DNA of 64,000 nt from Sphingobium lactosutens DS20. GTDB taxonomy: Bacteria; Pseudomonadota; Alphaproteobacteria; Sphingomonadales; Sphingomonadaceae. Location: contig NZ_ATDP01000109.1 in NCBI RefSeq assembly GCF_000445105.1, forward strand, positions 186,001-250,000. Direction: 5' to 3'. Position numbers and translations under genes: made by a program. Below, in pieces: positions 34,928 through 43,891 of the stretch (position 1 is the first letter of the stretch; every line of letters starts with the position of its first letter). The notes below the pieces were generated by a model, which did not search any database, was not told the origin of the DNA, and saw only the letters and a list, made by a program, of their open reading frames with translations.

Positions 34928-36460
34928 TTAGGCCGCTTCCAGTTGCGCGACGAACTGGTCGGCCGCGCGTTGCAGGGCGCGCGCCGTGCGGGACAATCCC
35001 GATGCCGCGCTCGACACCCGATCGGACAGGCTTTCCGTGCTGCGCGCCATGTCGGCCGCCTGCTCCACCCGCTCGGCCATGCGCGTCACGCCTTCCGCCG
35101 TATCGCGCGCTGATTCGCCGATGGCGCTGGTCGCATTGCGCTGGCTGTCGACCGCGCGTTGAATCTCGCCCGCCGCTCCCGCCAGTTGCTCGACCACCCG
35201 CGCCACGTCGGACAGGGCACCTTGGGCGACGCCCGCGCCCTGATGCGCCGATGTCGCGAGCGACTGGATTTCGCCGGTCGCGCTCGCCGCCTGCCCCGCC
35301 AGCTGCTTCACTTCCTGCGCCACGACCGCGAAGCCGCGCCCAACCTCCCCCGCGCGCGCCGCTTCGATGGTCGCGTTGAGCGCCAGCAAATTGGTGCGCG
35401 CTGCGATCTGGGTGATCGAATCGGCAAAGCTGGTGATCGACGCGGTGCGGGTTTCCATGTCGCGCATCGCCTGATGCCCGGCGCTCGACACGCGCTGCGC
35501 GTCGCCGCCAAGGGATGCCTGCTGCGCCGCCGCCGACGCGATCGCCGTGATGGACTGGGACAATTGTTCGATCCGGCCGGCCAGTTCCGCCGCGCGATCG
35601 GACGAGCGTTCGGCCGCTGCCACGGTTTCGTCCGTCCCCGCGCTGGCACGCCGCGCCAGTTCGTTGAGCGCGCGCGCCGAATCGTCCAGTTCGCTGGTCG
35701 CGTCGCTGACAGCGCTCACGACATCGGCGATCGACTGGCGGAATGCCTGGACCAATGCCAGCGTTTCAGCGCGCCTTTCCGTCGTGAGCCGCGCCCGCTC
35801 CTGCTCGCGTTCAGCCCGCATCGCATCTTCGCGCAGAGCCGCCTCGCGACTTTGCGCCATGGCGCGTTCGGCGGCGCTTCGTCCTGCCTCCGCCGCCTCG
35901 GCCAGCTGCGCCGCCGCGTTCGCATGACTATCTAGCGCAAGCAATTGCGACCGCAAACGCACCGCCAGATAGCATAGCACTGCCGCCTGAAGGCTGACCG
36001 CCACGCCATGAACGGCGACCCGCTGCACATTGCCGCTGCCCAGAAACACCCAGTCGGGCGCGATGAAATTGAGCGCCAGATGGTGCAGCGCCGTCAGGCC
36101 CGCCGACAGGATGATCGGCCGCCAGTCGTAAAGCAGCGCCAGCCCCGCCAGCGCCACGAAGAAGAACATATGGGCGTCCATCTGCCACCGGTGGCCGGAC
36201 AGCAGGAAGACGCCAAGCGCCGGCTGTACCGTCGCCAGCGTGCTCATCATCAGACGAACGGCGGCATCCTGCCGATGGCGCAGGACCATGATGGTGGGCA
36301 TGATGTTGACCAGCGCCGATACCAGCAGCACCTGGGGTCCATCGGCGAGCCCCAGCCCCAGCGACAACAATCCCAGCGCGCCGCTCCAGATCCAGCTGCC
36401 AAGAAGCAGAATCTGCAATCCCTGAAGACGCAGGCGGCTCAGACTGTCGATCGCACGCAT
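34928..36460 (-). CDS. Methyl-accepting chemotaxis protein with multi-pass membrane sensor
   Basis: A 510-residue receptor. The first 190 residues hold about six hydrophobic helices with short loops and no large periplasmic domain. A coiled coil with RSAAERAMAQSREAALRED follows. The C-terminal signalling domain has the hairpin tip region FAVVAQEVKQLAGQAASATGEI and IAARTNLLALNATIEAARAGE. Start 36460 has GGAGG 9 bp upstream and overlaps the previous stop by one base (TGATG), so it is coupled to a small membrane protein. The che cluster is about 6 kb away. Confidence 0.92.
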   Translation of the reverse strand: MRAIDSLSRLRLQGLQILLLGSWIWSGALGLLSLGLGLADGPQVLLVSALVNIMPTIMVLRHRQDAAVRLMMSTLATVQPALGVFLLSGHRWQMDAHMFFFVALAGLALLYDWRPIILSAGLTALHHLALNFIAPDWVFLGSGNVQRVAVHGVAVSLQAAVLCYLAVRLRSQLLALDSHANAAAQLAEAAEAGRSAAERAMAQSREAALREDAMRAEREQERARLTTERRAETLALVQAFRQSIADVVSAVSDATSELDDSARALNELARRASAGTDETVAAAERSSDRAAELAGRIEQLSQSITAIASAAAQQASLGGDAQRVSSAGHQAMRDMETRTASITSFADSITQIAARTNLLALNATIEAARAGEVGRGFAVVAQEVKQLAGQAASATGEIQSLATSAHQGAGVAQGALSDVARVVEQLAGAAGEIQRAVDSQRNATSAIGESARDTAEGVTRMAERVEQAADMARSTESLSDRVSSAASGLSRTARALQRAADQFVAQLEAA

Positions 36461-36768
36461 CAGGCAATTCCTCCACAACCACCCGCCCGCGCCGAGAGCA
36501 CCAGCACGCCGGCAAGCATGAGCGGCTCCATCAGGCGGCTGCGTTCCCCCTCGACCAGCAGGCTCTGCCCCGGCCCCGCGCTCACCAGCCTTGCGCCATG
36601 CGCGATGGCGAGCGACGCCAGCATGGCGCGTCCGTGGGACGTGACCGGCACCAGCGCCATCCGGCCCGACGCGGGCGGCATGGCATACAGAAACAGGAGG
36701 CCGAAAAGGCCAAGGCCGCATTGGGTGATAATGGGTGCGTTGTGCCCCAATCGTGCGGGAATCATCAT
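36460..36768 (-). CDS. Small membrane-anchored protein coupled to the chemotaxis receptor
   Basis: A 102-residue protein of unknown family. One clear hydrophobic helix (CGLGLFGLLFLYAMPPA) near residues 18-35 is followed by a soluble part with GRMALVPVTSHGRAMLASLA and LLVEGERSRLME. The end is Gly/Cys-rich (SARAGGCGGIA). Its TGA overlaps the receptor ATG by one base. The close coupling suggests that it works with the receptor. Start 36768 (MMIPARL) is chosen over a longer frame. Confidence 0.65.
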   Translation of the reverse strand: MMIPARLGHNAPIITQCGLGLFGLLFLYAMPPASGRMALVPVTSHGRAMLASLAIAHGARLVSAGPGQSLLVEGERSRLMEPLMLAGVLVLSARAGGCGGIA

Positions 36769-36803
36769 GCCGCCTCGATAGGGGGCGGATGGTAAGGATG
36801 TGA

Positions 36804-37118
36804 TTAACGATCCTGCGCCGCGGCCAGCCCCAATTGCTGCGCCAGCATGTCCAAGTCGGCCTTCGGGCGAACCAACAGCCAGTCGCGACTGTCCGCGCCA
36901 TTCACCACCGTGACCGCGCCCTTGGGACAGATACCAAGGCAATTCACCTCGACAATTCCCGCCGCGGCCTTGCGCCCTTTCTTGAGCGACAAATGCCGGC
37001 GCAGGGCTTTGGCCAGGCGTTCGTCACCGTCAGGGCCGAACCCACCGTCGACCTTCTTGGAACATTTGCGGCAGACCAGCACGGCCTGCAGCCAGTTCGA
37101 TCGGACATGATCCTTCAC
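36804..37118 (-). CDS. (2Fe-2S) ferredoxin domain-containing protein
   Basis: A 104-residue thioredoxin-fold ferredoxin. VLVCRKCSKKV near the N-terminus and VNCLGICPKGAV in the second half give four cysteines in the C-x2-C and C-x3-C pattern typical of this family. Two GTG starts (37118 and 37157) are in frame; 37118 avoids the upstream J-protein gene and is preferred. It is preceded by the J-domain gene on the same strand and may share a transcript. Confidence 0.82.
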   Translation of the reverse strand: MKDHVRSNWLQAVLVCRKCSKKVDGGFGPDGDERLAKALRRHLSLKKGRKAAAGIVEVNCLGICPKGAVTVVNGADSRDWLLVRPKADLDMLAQQLGLAAAQDR

Positions 37119-37129
37119 GCGCCTGTCTT

Positions 37130-37678
37130 TCAGTCGGCCGCCGCGCGCGGCTTCCACGTCCGCCGCTCCTCGGCGGCGCGCAGCACTTCATAGGCGGCCT
37201 GGATCGCCTGAAACCGCACCGCAGCCTCGGCATCGCCCGGCTTTACGTCCGGGTGATTTTCCTTGGCCAGCCGCCGCCAGCTTTTCTTCACTGTCTCGAA
37301 ACTGGCGTCGTCCTCCAGCTCCAGCGCCTTGAGCGCATGGAGTTCATCACGTGAGCGGCTGCCATCGCCCGGCCCGCCCCAGCCATGATAGGCGCTCGAC
37401 TGGAAACCGCTGGCGTCGCGCCGCTCCGCCCGTTCGCGCTGTTCGCGCTCTTCCTGGTCCAGCCCCTGAAAATAATCCCAGTTCCGGTTATATTCCGCCG
37501 CATGGTCCGAACAGAAATACCAGCGTTCCGGACTGTTGGGGGATTTGGGCGCCGGACACTCCCCCGGCTTTTCACAACCATGGCGGTCACATAGCCGCAC
37601 CTGCTGCGCCTCGCGCGCCGCGCCATAGCTGCGCCACCGGGGAAAGCCCCAGTCATTGGATCGACCCTGTCTTGCCAT
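37130..37678 (-). CDS. J-domain co-chaperone with N-terminal Cys-rich segment
   Basis: A 182-residue protein. The N-terminal third has LCDRHGCEKPGECPAP and YFCSDHAAEYNRNWDYF, a Cys/His-rich segment that may bind zinc. The C-terminal J-domain has ALKALELEDDASFETV and KENHPDVKPG, with the HPD tripeptide needed to stimulate DnaK. Unlike DnaJ, the J-domain is at the C-terminus. This DnaJ-like arrangement is common in alphaproteobacteria. The client is unknown. Confidence 0.88.
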   Translation of the reverse strand: MARQGRSNDWGFPRWRSYGAAREAQQVRLCDRHGCEKPGECPAPKSPNSPERWYFCSDHAAEYNRNWDYFQGLDQEEREQRERAERRDASGFQSSAYHGWGGPGDGSRSRDELHALKALELEDDASFETVKKSWRRLAKENHPDVKPGDAEAAVRFQAIQAAYEVLRAAEERRTWKPRAAAD

Positions 37679-37726
37679 CATGGCAAATTAGGGAATGTGC
37701 GCGCTGAATACCAGTGCGGGCCGTCA

Positions 37727-39646
37727 TCAAGGGTTGAAGAAGCGGATGGTGTTAACACTGCCGCCACAACCCATCCCGCCATCGGGGCGATAAGTCTGTT
37801 CGAACTTCGCCCGCGACATCAGCGCCACGCCATTGGAGCTGAACAAGATCGGCGGATAGGCGGCAATCACTCGCGCATTCACCACCTTGCCGTCAGCCGA
37901 CACATCATGCTGAACCCGTGTCCACCCCTCGACGCCCAGACGCACCATGTCGGCGGGATAGTCGTTGCCGGATACATTGACCCCGCGCAGCATGGGCTGC
38001 GCATCGACGATGGAACATTGCTGTTCGGTCAGCCCGGTCGCCTGATAATCGGCCCGCGCGCCGGCAAAATCCTTCGCCGCCGCCCGAACCGACGCTCGCC
38101 GCATCAATGCCGCAACCCGCAGCGGATCATCTTGCGCCAGCCGCGAATCGGCGATGATGCGATCCAGTATCGCCGGGTCCCGTCGCCGGCGCCGCGATTG
38201 CGGCCGGTCATAGTTCAGCAATTGGGCGCGCGCAAAGGCGGCCGGATCGGCGGCATAGGCATTGGCGTCCAGTTCATCAGAGCCTTTTCTGCGCGACAGC
38301 CAATCCGCCCACAGCCGGACCGGCGCCGGTGCGGTCGCCGCGTCCAGCAGGGATCGCAATTGCGCTTTGTACGCCTCCGCCGTCGCGCCTGTGACCAGCG
38401 GATTTTCCAGCAGGTCCGATAGCAGCAGGGCCTGTGCCAACGGATTGGTCGCGCTCGTGCGTCGCCGTTCAAGTTCGGCCACCAGCATCGCGCGCCGCTG
38501 CGCTTCCGATCCGGCGTCGGCCAGATAGGGCTGGACGCCCCGGCCCTCGACCCAGTCACGAAACGCCGCGCGCGCGCCATCGGCCAGCGACGGTCCGCCT
38601 TCGCTGGCCGAACAGCGCAGCTCCAGGCGCGTCACCAACCGGAACAGCCAGGGAATTTGCGCCACCTCTTCGGGACGCCAGGTCCAGTTCTGCACCGCGC
38701 GCGCGAACGTCAGCGGCATGGCGCCAGGACGCGAGCCATATATCGGCCGGGCGTAGCTGACGGTCCCGTCATCGGCGATGCCGAATTCGACGACCGCCAT
38801 ATCGTCGGGCTTGATGCCGTCCTCGCCGCAAATGGGCAAAGCCATGTCCGCGCCAATCCCGAAATCCTGTTTCTCCATCCGACCCGCGCCGGTGTAGAGC
38901 AGATATTGTTGCGCCTTGTCCCGATGCCCGGCCAGCAGCGCGGCGATGGAGGCGTTGGATCGCGCGACCAGATCGTCATAATTGACCTTGCGCGACAAAC
39001 CGCCTTCGGCAGCGACTGTCCTCGCGAACGCCTGCTCCGCCTCGAAAAAACGGCCCAGATTAAGCAGCGGCTGCCCGCGCATGGACGCGGCATAGCCGGC
39101 GACCGATTTGTCGCCCTTGGCGCTTTGCTCGATCAGCGCCGCTGCGGCATCGGCATCGGCCAGCGCGCGGTTCGCATCAATGAAGGTGCCGGCCTGCGCC
39201 TTGCCCAACAGGCTGGCGATGCGTTCGGACGGGTCGACCGCGACCGCCAGCGACCGATCATAATAGTCGAATGCCGCTTCGTAATCGAGGTCGTGCAACT
39301 CCAGCCGTCCCAGCGTGCGCAGGGCCTGTCCCCGGTCGATATCCAGGCTGCGGTCATCCATCGGCAGGGCCGCCAGCGCCTGTTCCAGCAGCGGCCGCGC
39401 TTCCTTCCAGCGGCGCATTTCCCCCAGCGCCATGCCCCGGCGCAGACGAACAATGGCCAGGCTGCGCGGATTCTTGACCCGCTGCTCCAGCGTCGCGAGC
39501 ATCGCGGCGGCGGCGGCATGATCGCCCTTGCCCGTGGCCGCGGCGGCGGCATCGAAAATCTGCTGCACGCTTTGCGTCGGCTGTTCCTGCGCCTGCGCCG
39601 TCCCTGCCGCCAGCACGCACGCCAGCGCCCAACCCCATAGCTTCAT
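37727..39646 (-). CDS. Secreted TPR protein with TonB-like C-terminal domain
   Basis: A 639-residue protein. A signal peptide (MKLWGWALACVLAAGTAQAQ) starts at 39646. Residues about 25-260 are TPR-like helical repeats (AAAAAMLATLEQRV, PLLEQALAALP, AAFDYYDRSLAVAV, EAEQAFARTVAAE). A TonB_C-like module (VVEFGIADDGTVSYARPIYGSR, then AVQNWTWRPEEV) follows, with a second one at the C-terminus (VEGWTRVQHDVSADGKVVNA). There is no N-terminal membrane anchor for energy transduction, so true TonB function is doubtful. It probably acts in the periplasm. Confidence 0.75.
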   Translation of the reverse strand: MKLWGWALACVLAAGTAQAQEQPTQSVQQIFDAAAAATGKGDHAAAAAMLATLEQRVKNPRSLAIVRLRRGMALGEMRRWKEARPLLEQALAALPMDDRSLDIDRGQALRTLGRLELHDLDYEAAFDYYDRSLAVAVDPSERIASLLGKAQAGTFIDANRALADADAAAALIEQSAKGDKSVAGYAASMRGQPLLNLGRFFEAEQAFARTVAAEGGLSRKVNYDDLVARSNASIAALLAGHRDKAQQYLLYTGAGRMEKQDFGIGADMALPICGEDGIKPDDMAVVEFGIADDGTVSYARPIYGSRPGAMPLTFARAVQNWTWRPEEVAQIPWLFRLVTRLELRCSASEGGPSLADGARAAFRDWVEGRGVQPYLADAGSEAQRRAMLVAELERRRTSATNPLAQALLLSDLLENPLVTGATAEAYKAQLRSLLDAATAPAPVRLWADWLSRRKGSDELDANAYAADPAAFARAQLLNYDRPQSRRRRRDPAILDRIIADSRLAQDDPLRVAALMRRASVRAAAKDFAGARADYQATGLTEQQCSIVDAQPMLRGVNVSGNDYPADMVRLGVEGWTRVQHDVSADGKVVNARVIAAYPPILFSSNGVALMSRAKFEQTYRPDGGMGCGGSVNTIRFFNP

Positions 39647-39702
39647 CGCCACCCCCGCTTGGTTCATGGCCCATGCAGCATGAAAAGACAGGAAAATCAA
39701 AT

Positions 39703-40091
39703 GCCAGAGGGCCTGTAAGCCGGGTTCTGTCCCCCTTCTTGCGAAGGATGGGCGACCATTCCTCTAGGGAACGGATTGCTCCGTTCCTCCAGCAACCAAC
39801 CCGGGCGGTCTCGGCCGAAATCTGCCTAGCAGCATGACGCTGCGCGCCGCCCCTATTCGGTCTTGCTTCCGGTGGGGTTTACCGTGCCGTCTTGCGTTGC
39901 CGCAGACGCGGTGCGCTCTTACCGCACCCTTTCAATTTCGCTGGGCCTAGGCCTTAGCGACCTGCTTTCTGTTGCACTGTCCCTTGGATCGCTCCAGCCG
40001 GCCGTTAGCCGGCACCGTCATTTCGTGAAGCCCGGACTTTCCTCGCCGTGGAAGTTACCCGCCACGCCGCGGCCGCCCGGCCCTCTGGCGT
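39703..40091 (-). ncRNA. rnpB: RNase P RNA (class A)
   Basis: About 389 nt. On the minus strand it contains GAGGAAAGTCCGGGCTTCAC, the conserved CRI region, near 40027-40048. Near the 3' end come ACAGAACCCGGCTTAC and then the closing arm. The first helix pairs GCCAGAGGGCC (40089-40079) with GGCCCTCTGGC (39715-39705), so both ends are set by base pairing. This is the catalytic subunit that matures tRNA 5' ends. Confidence 0.93.
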
Positions 40092-40129
40092 CCAGCGCCC
40101 TAGCGCGCTTTTGCCGTCCAGTCACCTGA

Positions 40130-40828
40130 CTATTCGTCGCCGCGCGGCTTGGGCAGCAGCAGCGCGAGCAATATCGCGCGGCATTCGCCGTCGATCACGC
40201 CATCGATCAGTTCCGGGCGGAACCGCCGCTGAAAGGCGATGACCGCAGCGTCCGGCTCGGCAATGTCATAGCCGAACCGCTCCAGCGCCAGCAGAAAGGC
40301 GCTGTCGGTCCACAGCGGGTCCATCAGGTTGCGGGTCGGCCGCGGCAGGGCCAGGCGCAACCGCGCCAATTGCCCCCAGGGAAACAGCTCGCCGGGGTCC
40401 TGCTTGCGCGCGGGCGCCACGTCACTATGCCCGACGATATTGCCCCGCGTGATGCCATGGCGCTGGACGATGTCGTGCATCAGCGGAATGAGCGCGCCGA
40501 TCTGCGCCTGCGGAAAGGGTCGATAGCCCCATTCATGGCCCGGATTGACGATCTCTATGCCGATGCTGGCGGAATTGACGTCATTGATCCCGCGCCAGTG
40601 CGACCGGCCCGCATGCCAGGCGCGCTTGGCCTCATCGACCATGCGGATGATCTGCCCATCCTCGCACACGACATAATGGGCCGACACCTTGGATTCCGGG
40701 CTTGCGAGCCAGGCGATCGCGCTCTGGGCGTCGCGCATGCCGGTATAATGCAACACCAGCATCGACACCGGCGACTTGCGCTCGTCGAAATTGGGCGACG
40801 GCGTTTCGATCATCGGCACATCGCTCAT
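40130..40828 (-). CDS. N-acetylmuramoyl-L-alanine amidase (AmiD/AmpD family)
   Basis: A 232-residue amidase_2-fold zinc enzyme that cuts the lactyl-L-alanine bond of muropeptides. MLVLHYTGM (first zinc His), VSAHYVVCEDGQI, the segment RAWHAGRSHWRGINDVNSAS, IGIEIVNPGHEWG and the late IVGHSDVAPARKQDPGELFPW (last His and Asp) are all present. No signal peptide is visible, which fits an AmpD-like cytoplasmic role; AmiD would be a lipoprotein. The C-terminal tail holds a peptidoglycan-binding-like segment (LLALERFGYDIAEPDAAVIAF). Confidence 0.88.
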   Translation of the reverse strand: MSDVPMIETPSPNFDERKSPVSMLVLHYTGMRDAQSAIAWLASPESKVSAHYVVCEDGQIIRMVDEAKRAWHAGRSHWRGINDVNSASIGIEIVNPGHEWGYRPFPQAQIGALIPLMHDIVQRHGITRGNIVGHSDVAPARKQDPGELFPWGQLARLRLALPRPTRNLMDPLWTDSAFLLALERFGYDIAEPDAAVIAFQRRFRPELIDGVIDGECRAILLALLLPKPRGDE

Positions 40829-40957
40829 CGGAAAACGCCAGTCTGCTTCACTCGTCGGTCATCGCGCCCTTCCGGCCGGTCGAACGACATGGGCCTGCGT
40901 CGACCATGACGCAGTCCCGCGTTGCAATCAAGTATGGGCACGTGCCCGCCTGCGCGG

Positions 40958-41830
40958 TCAGCCCGCGCGCCGCATTCCCGCGACATGCTGCGCCGTCACG
41001 GCCGCCTGTCGCGCATAGGCGCCCCGGAAATCCCCATGGGCGATGAAATCGTCGCCCTGGCCGATCACCGTTTCCCCCGCGCCCAGCAGCAATATCGATC
41101 CGGCATGGCTGTGACGCCCCAGCAACGTCAGCACCGCCTTGCGCCGTTCGGGCGTGAAATAGAGGAGGACGTTGCGGCACAGCAGCAGGTCATATTCGCC
41201 CGTCGGTTCACGCGCATCGAACAGATTATCCTGCCGGAAACGGATCATCCGCCGCAATTCGGGGCTGGCGCGCCAGTCATCGCCATGCGGTTCGAACCAT
41301 TTGATAAGGTCGCCGATCGACAGGCCGCGCTGCACGTCCATCTGGGAATAGATACCCGATTGCGCCTGTTCGATCGCGCGGCCCGAAATGTCGGTCGCCA
41401 ATATCTCGATCTGCCAGCCGTTCCAGCGCGACCAGGCGTTGCGCAATTGGATTGCCAGTGAATAGGCTTCCTGCCCCGTCGAACAGCCCGCGCTCCAGAT
41501 CCGCAGCACCCGGTTGGATCGGCTTTCGTGCAGATGCGGCAGTATCTTGGTTTGCAGCATGTCGAACAGCTGAAGGTCGCGGAAAAAGCTGCTTTCATTA
41601 TTGAGCAGCGCCTCCACCACGGCCTGTTCCAGCGCGCTATCGCCCTTGCGCAGCAGCCGCGCCGTCAACGCGTCGATATCGTCCAGACCATGATCGCGCA
41701 GCACCGGGCGCAGCGCCGTTTCCATCCGCCAGGCGCGCCCTTCGGACAAAGTCTGTCCCGTGCGCGCTTCCAGCAAGGCGGACAGGATGCGGGCAGCACC
41801 CTGCTGCGAATCGGACGCACCAACCGTCAT
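40958..41830 (-). CDS. cheR: Chemotaxis protein methyltransferase CheR
   Basis: A 290-residue SAM-dependent enzyme that methylates receptor glutamates. The N-terminal helical part ends with LLNNESSFFRDLQLF. The methyltransferase core has IWSAGCSTGQEAYSLA, ILATDISGRAIEQA and YDLLLCRNVLLYF. Start 41830 overlaps the cheB stop by one base (TGATG-type coupling). It ends the cheA-W-Y-B-R run. Confidence 0.94.
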   Translation of the reverse strand: MTVGASDSQQGAARILSALLEARTGQTLSEGRAWRMETALRPVLRDHGLDDIDALTARLLRKGDSALEQAVVEALLNNESSFFRDLQLFDMLQTKILPHLHESRSNRVLRIWSAGCSTGQEAYSLAIQLRNAWSRWNGWQIEILATDISGRAIEQAQSGIYSQMDVQRGLSIGDLIKWFEPHGDDWRASPELRRMIRFRQDNLFDAREPTGEYDLLLCRNVLLYFTPERRKAVLTLLGRHSHAGSILLLGAGETVIGQGDDFIAHGDFRGAYARQAAVTAQHVAGMRRAG

Positions 41831-42915
41831 CAAGCCACACCCTTTCCTCGGCGCGCGACAAACGCCATCATTTCTCTGGGCGCCATCACCGCGCAGCTCA
41901 GGCCCTCGCCAGCGACCGATCCCGGCATGCCCCACACAACGCTGCTCGCCTCATCCTGCGCGACGATCCATCCGCCGGCCGCGACGATGTCGCGGGCGCC
42001 CACCGTTCCGTCACGCCCCATCCCAGTCAGGACGATCCCCGCCGCGCCCGCGCCGAAGGCTTCAGCCATGCTAGCGAACATCGGGTCGACACCCGGCAGA
42101 TTGCCCGCCGGCGTGCGTTCGGGGTTCAGCTGGATCGTGACGCGCCCGTGCAGCCCTTTGCGCACTTGCAGATTGGCGTCGCCGGGCGCGACGTAAATCA
42201 CGTCCGGCGCCAGCAGGTCGCCGGTTTCCGCCACCTTGACGCGCAGGCTGGTCATCCGCGCCAGCTGTTGCGCAAAATAGACGGTGAAGCTCAGGGGCAG
42301 ATGCTGCGTCAGCAGGATCGGCACGCCCAGCGGCGCGTCCAGTCCGTCAAGCAGTTGGCCCAGCGCATGGATGCCGCCGGTCGACGCGCCGATCCCCAGA
42401 CAGGCGAGCGGCTTGTTTGCTTCATGCCGAACCGGGCGCGCCGGGGGCTGCGCTACGGGCGGCGACACGGGTTGCGCATCCGTGTCGAACAGGCGGTTCA
42501 GCCGCTCGACCAGCGCCTGGGGGAATTGTTCGCCAAAGCTGCCGCTGCCGGGCTTGGACAGAATATCGCTCGCGCCCAGAGCCAGCGCCTCGACTGCCGC
42601 GGCGCTGCCTTCCTCGCACTTGCCCGACAGGATCGCGACCTTGACGCCAGCGCCCGCCTGCATGATCGCCGGCAGCGCCGCCAGGCCGCTCTGGCCCGGC
42701 AATTCGATATCCAGCAATATCAGGTCGACATTGTTTTCCGACAGAAAGGCGAGCGCCTGCTCGGCGCTGCTGCTCTTGTTGACCACGACATAGCGGTCAT
42801 TGCCGTTCAGGATGCGCTCGATCACCGTGCGCACCACGACCGAATCATCGACGACCAGCGTGCGGATCGGCCGCGACACGCGGCTGGGGCTGGTCATGAT
42901 CGGCGCACTGGACAT
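41830..42915 (-). CDS. cheB: Chemotaxis response regulator protein-glutamate methylesterase CheB
   Basis: A 361-residue enzyme that removes receptor methyl groups. The receiver domain has VVDDS near residue 22 and the phospho-acceptor Asp69 in LILLDIELPG. The esterase domain has the catalytic Ser178 in GIGASTGG, His205 in LLTQHLPLSF and the Asp in GMGRDGT. A proline-rich linker (SPPVAQPPARPVR) joins the two. It is transcribed with cheA, cheW and cheY, and a gap of about 70 bp follows cheY. Confidence 0.95.
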   Translation of the reverse strand: MSSAPIMTSPSRVSRPIRTLVVDDSVVVRTVIERILNGNDRYVVVNKSSSAEQALAFLSENNVDLILLDIELPGQSGLAALPAIMQAGAGVKVAILSGKCEEGSAAAVEALALGASDILSKPGSGSFGEQFPQALVERLNRLFDTDAQPVSPPVAQPPARPVRHEANKPLACLGIGASTGGIHALGQLLDGLDAPLGVPILLTQHLPLSFTVYFAQQLARMTSLRVKVAETGDLLAPDVIYVAPGDANLQVRKGLHGRVTIQLNPERTPAGNLPGVDPMFASMAEAFGAGAAGIVLTGMGRDGTVGARDIVAAGGWIVAQDEASSVVWGMPGSVAGEGLSCAVMAPREMMAFVARRGKGVA

Positions 42916-42984
42916 CGGAAAACTTCCTGGACGAAGGACGAAGGCGGGACAGGGCTCCTTTGAAACGGCACGAAGACCGGGCTG

Positions 42985-43350
42985 CTAGATGATCCCCACG
43001 ATCGACAATTTGCTTTCCAGCGTTTCGCGGTCGAACGGCTTCATCACATATTCGTCGGCGCCGGCATCCACCGCCGCCTTGATATGGCTGATGCCATTTT
43101 CGGTAGTGCAGAATATGATCTTGGGCCGCGCCGTCATCTTGGCGCTCGACAGGGCCTGGAGAAATTCCATCCCGCTCATGATCGGCATGTTCCAGTCGAG
43201 CAGGACGACGTCTGGCGCCGCCGCTTCGCACTGGGTCAGCGCATCCTGGCCGTCCACGGCTTCGCTGACCGACAGGTCGAGCGATTCCAATATATGCCGG
43301 GCCACCTTGCGGATGACCTTCGAATCGTCGACGACGAGGCAGTTTTTCAT
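42985..43350 (-). CDS. cheY: Chemotaxis response regulator CheY
   Basis: A 121-residue single receiver domain. Asp8/Asp9 in LVVDDSKVIRK, Asp52 in LLDWNMPIMSG (phospho-acceptor), Thr in FCTTENG and Lys in VMKPFDRE are present. Phospho-CheY normally binds the flagellar switch. Start 43350 (MKNCLVVDD) is chosen over an in-frame start 24 bp upstream. No cheZ is seen; alphaproteobacteria often use a second CheY as a phosphate sink. Confidence 0.93.
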   Translation of the reverse strand: MKNCLVVDDSKVIRKVARHILESLDLSVSEAVDGQDALTQCEAAAPDVVLLDWNMPIMSGMEFLQALSSAKMTARPKIIFCTTENGISHIKAAVDAGADEYVMKPFDRETLESKLSIVGII

Positions 43351-43448
43351 CGTGTATCCCTTTGATACGAGCATCGCGTTGGCACGGATTTAGTCAGCAA
43401 AAGCGAGTATTTGGTAAACATATATTACAGCGCGTCTCGGACGCGGCT

Positions 43449-43886
43449 TCAGGCCGCCTGCGCGGCCGATGCGCCTTCGATGAACGCCGACAGCGACACC
43501 AGCAGCCAGGGATGCCCGTCATGCTCCACGATCGCGCTGGCATAGGGCGCCCAGGCGGAATCCAGTTGCCCGCGCAACGGCACCGCCCCTTCGGGCACGC
43601 GGCATATGTCCGATACGCTGTCCAGCATCAGCCCGTAGCTGTGGCCGCTGATATCGGCGATGATCGCCAATCCGCGCTGGTCGGACGGCGTTGGTCGCCC
43701 GTGCACGATGGCGGCGACGTCGACGATCGTGAGCACCCGGCTGCGCAACGCCGACAGGCCAGCGACATGCGCGCCCATGCCGGGCACCGGAGAAATATCG
43801 GTCAGCTTGACCACCGCCTCGACTTCGCTGGCGTCCACCGCGACGCGCGTGCCCGCCAGGATCGCGAACAGATAGAGATTGTCCAT
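43449..43886 (-). CDS. cheW: Chemotaxis coupling protein CheW
   Basis: A 145-residue CheW-fold adaptor between receptors and CheA. DNLYLFAILAGTRVAVDASEVEAVV, DISPVPGMGAHVAGLSALRSRVL and MLDSVSDICRVPEGAVP are typical segments. The C-terminal end is Ala-rich (FIEGASAAQAA). It starts 5 bp after the cheA stop. About 100 bp separates it from cheY. Confidence 0.88.
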   Translation of the reverse strand: MDNLYLFAILAGTRVAVDASEVEAVVKLTDISPVPGMGAHVAGLSALRSRVLTIVDVAAIVHGRPTPSDQRGLAIIADISGHSYGLMLDSVSDICRVPEGAVPLRGQLDSAWAPYASAIVEHDGHPWLLVSLSAFIEGASAAQAA

Positions 43887-43891
43887 ATCGC

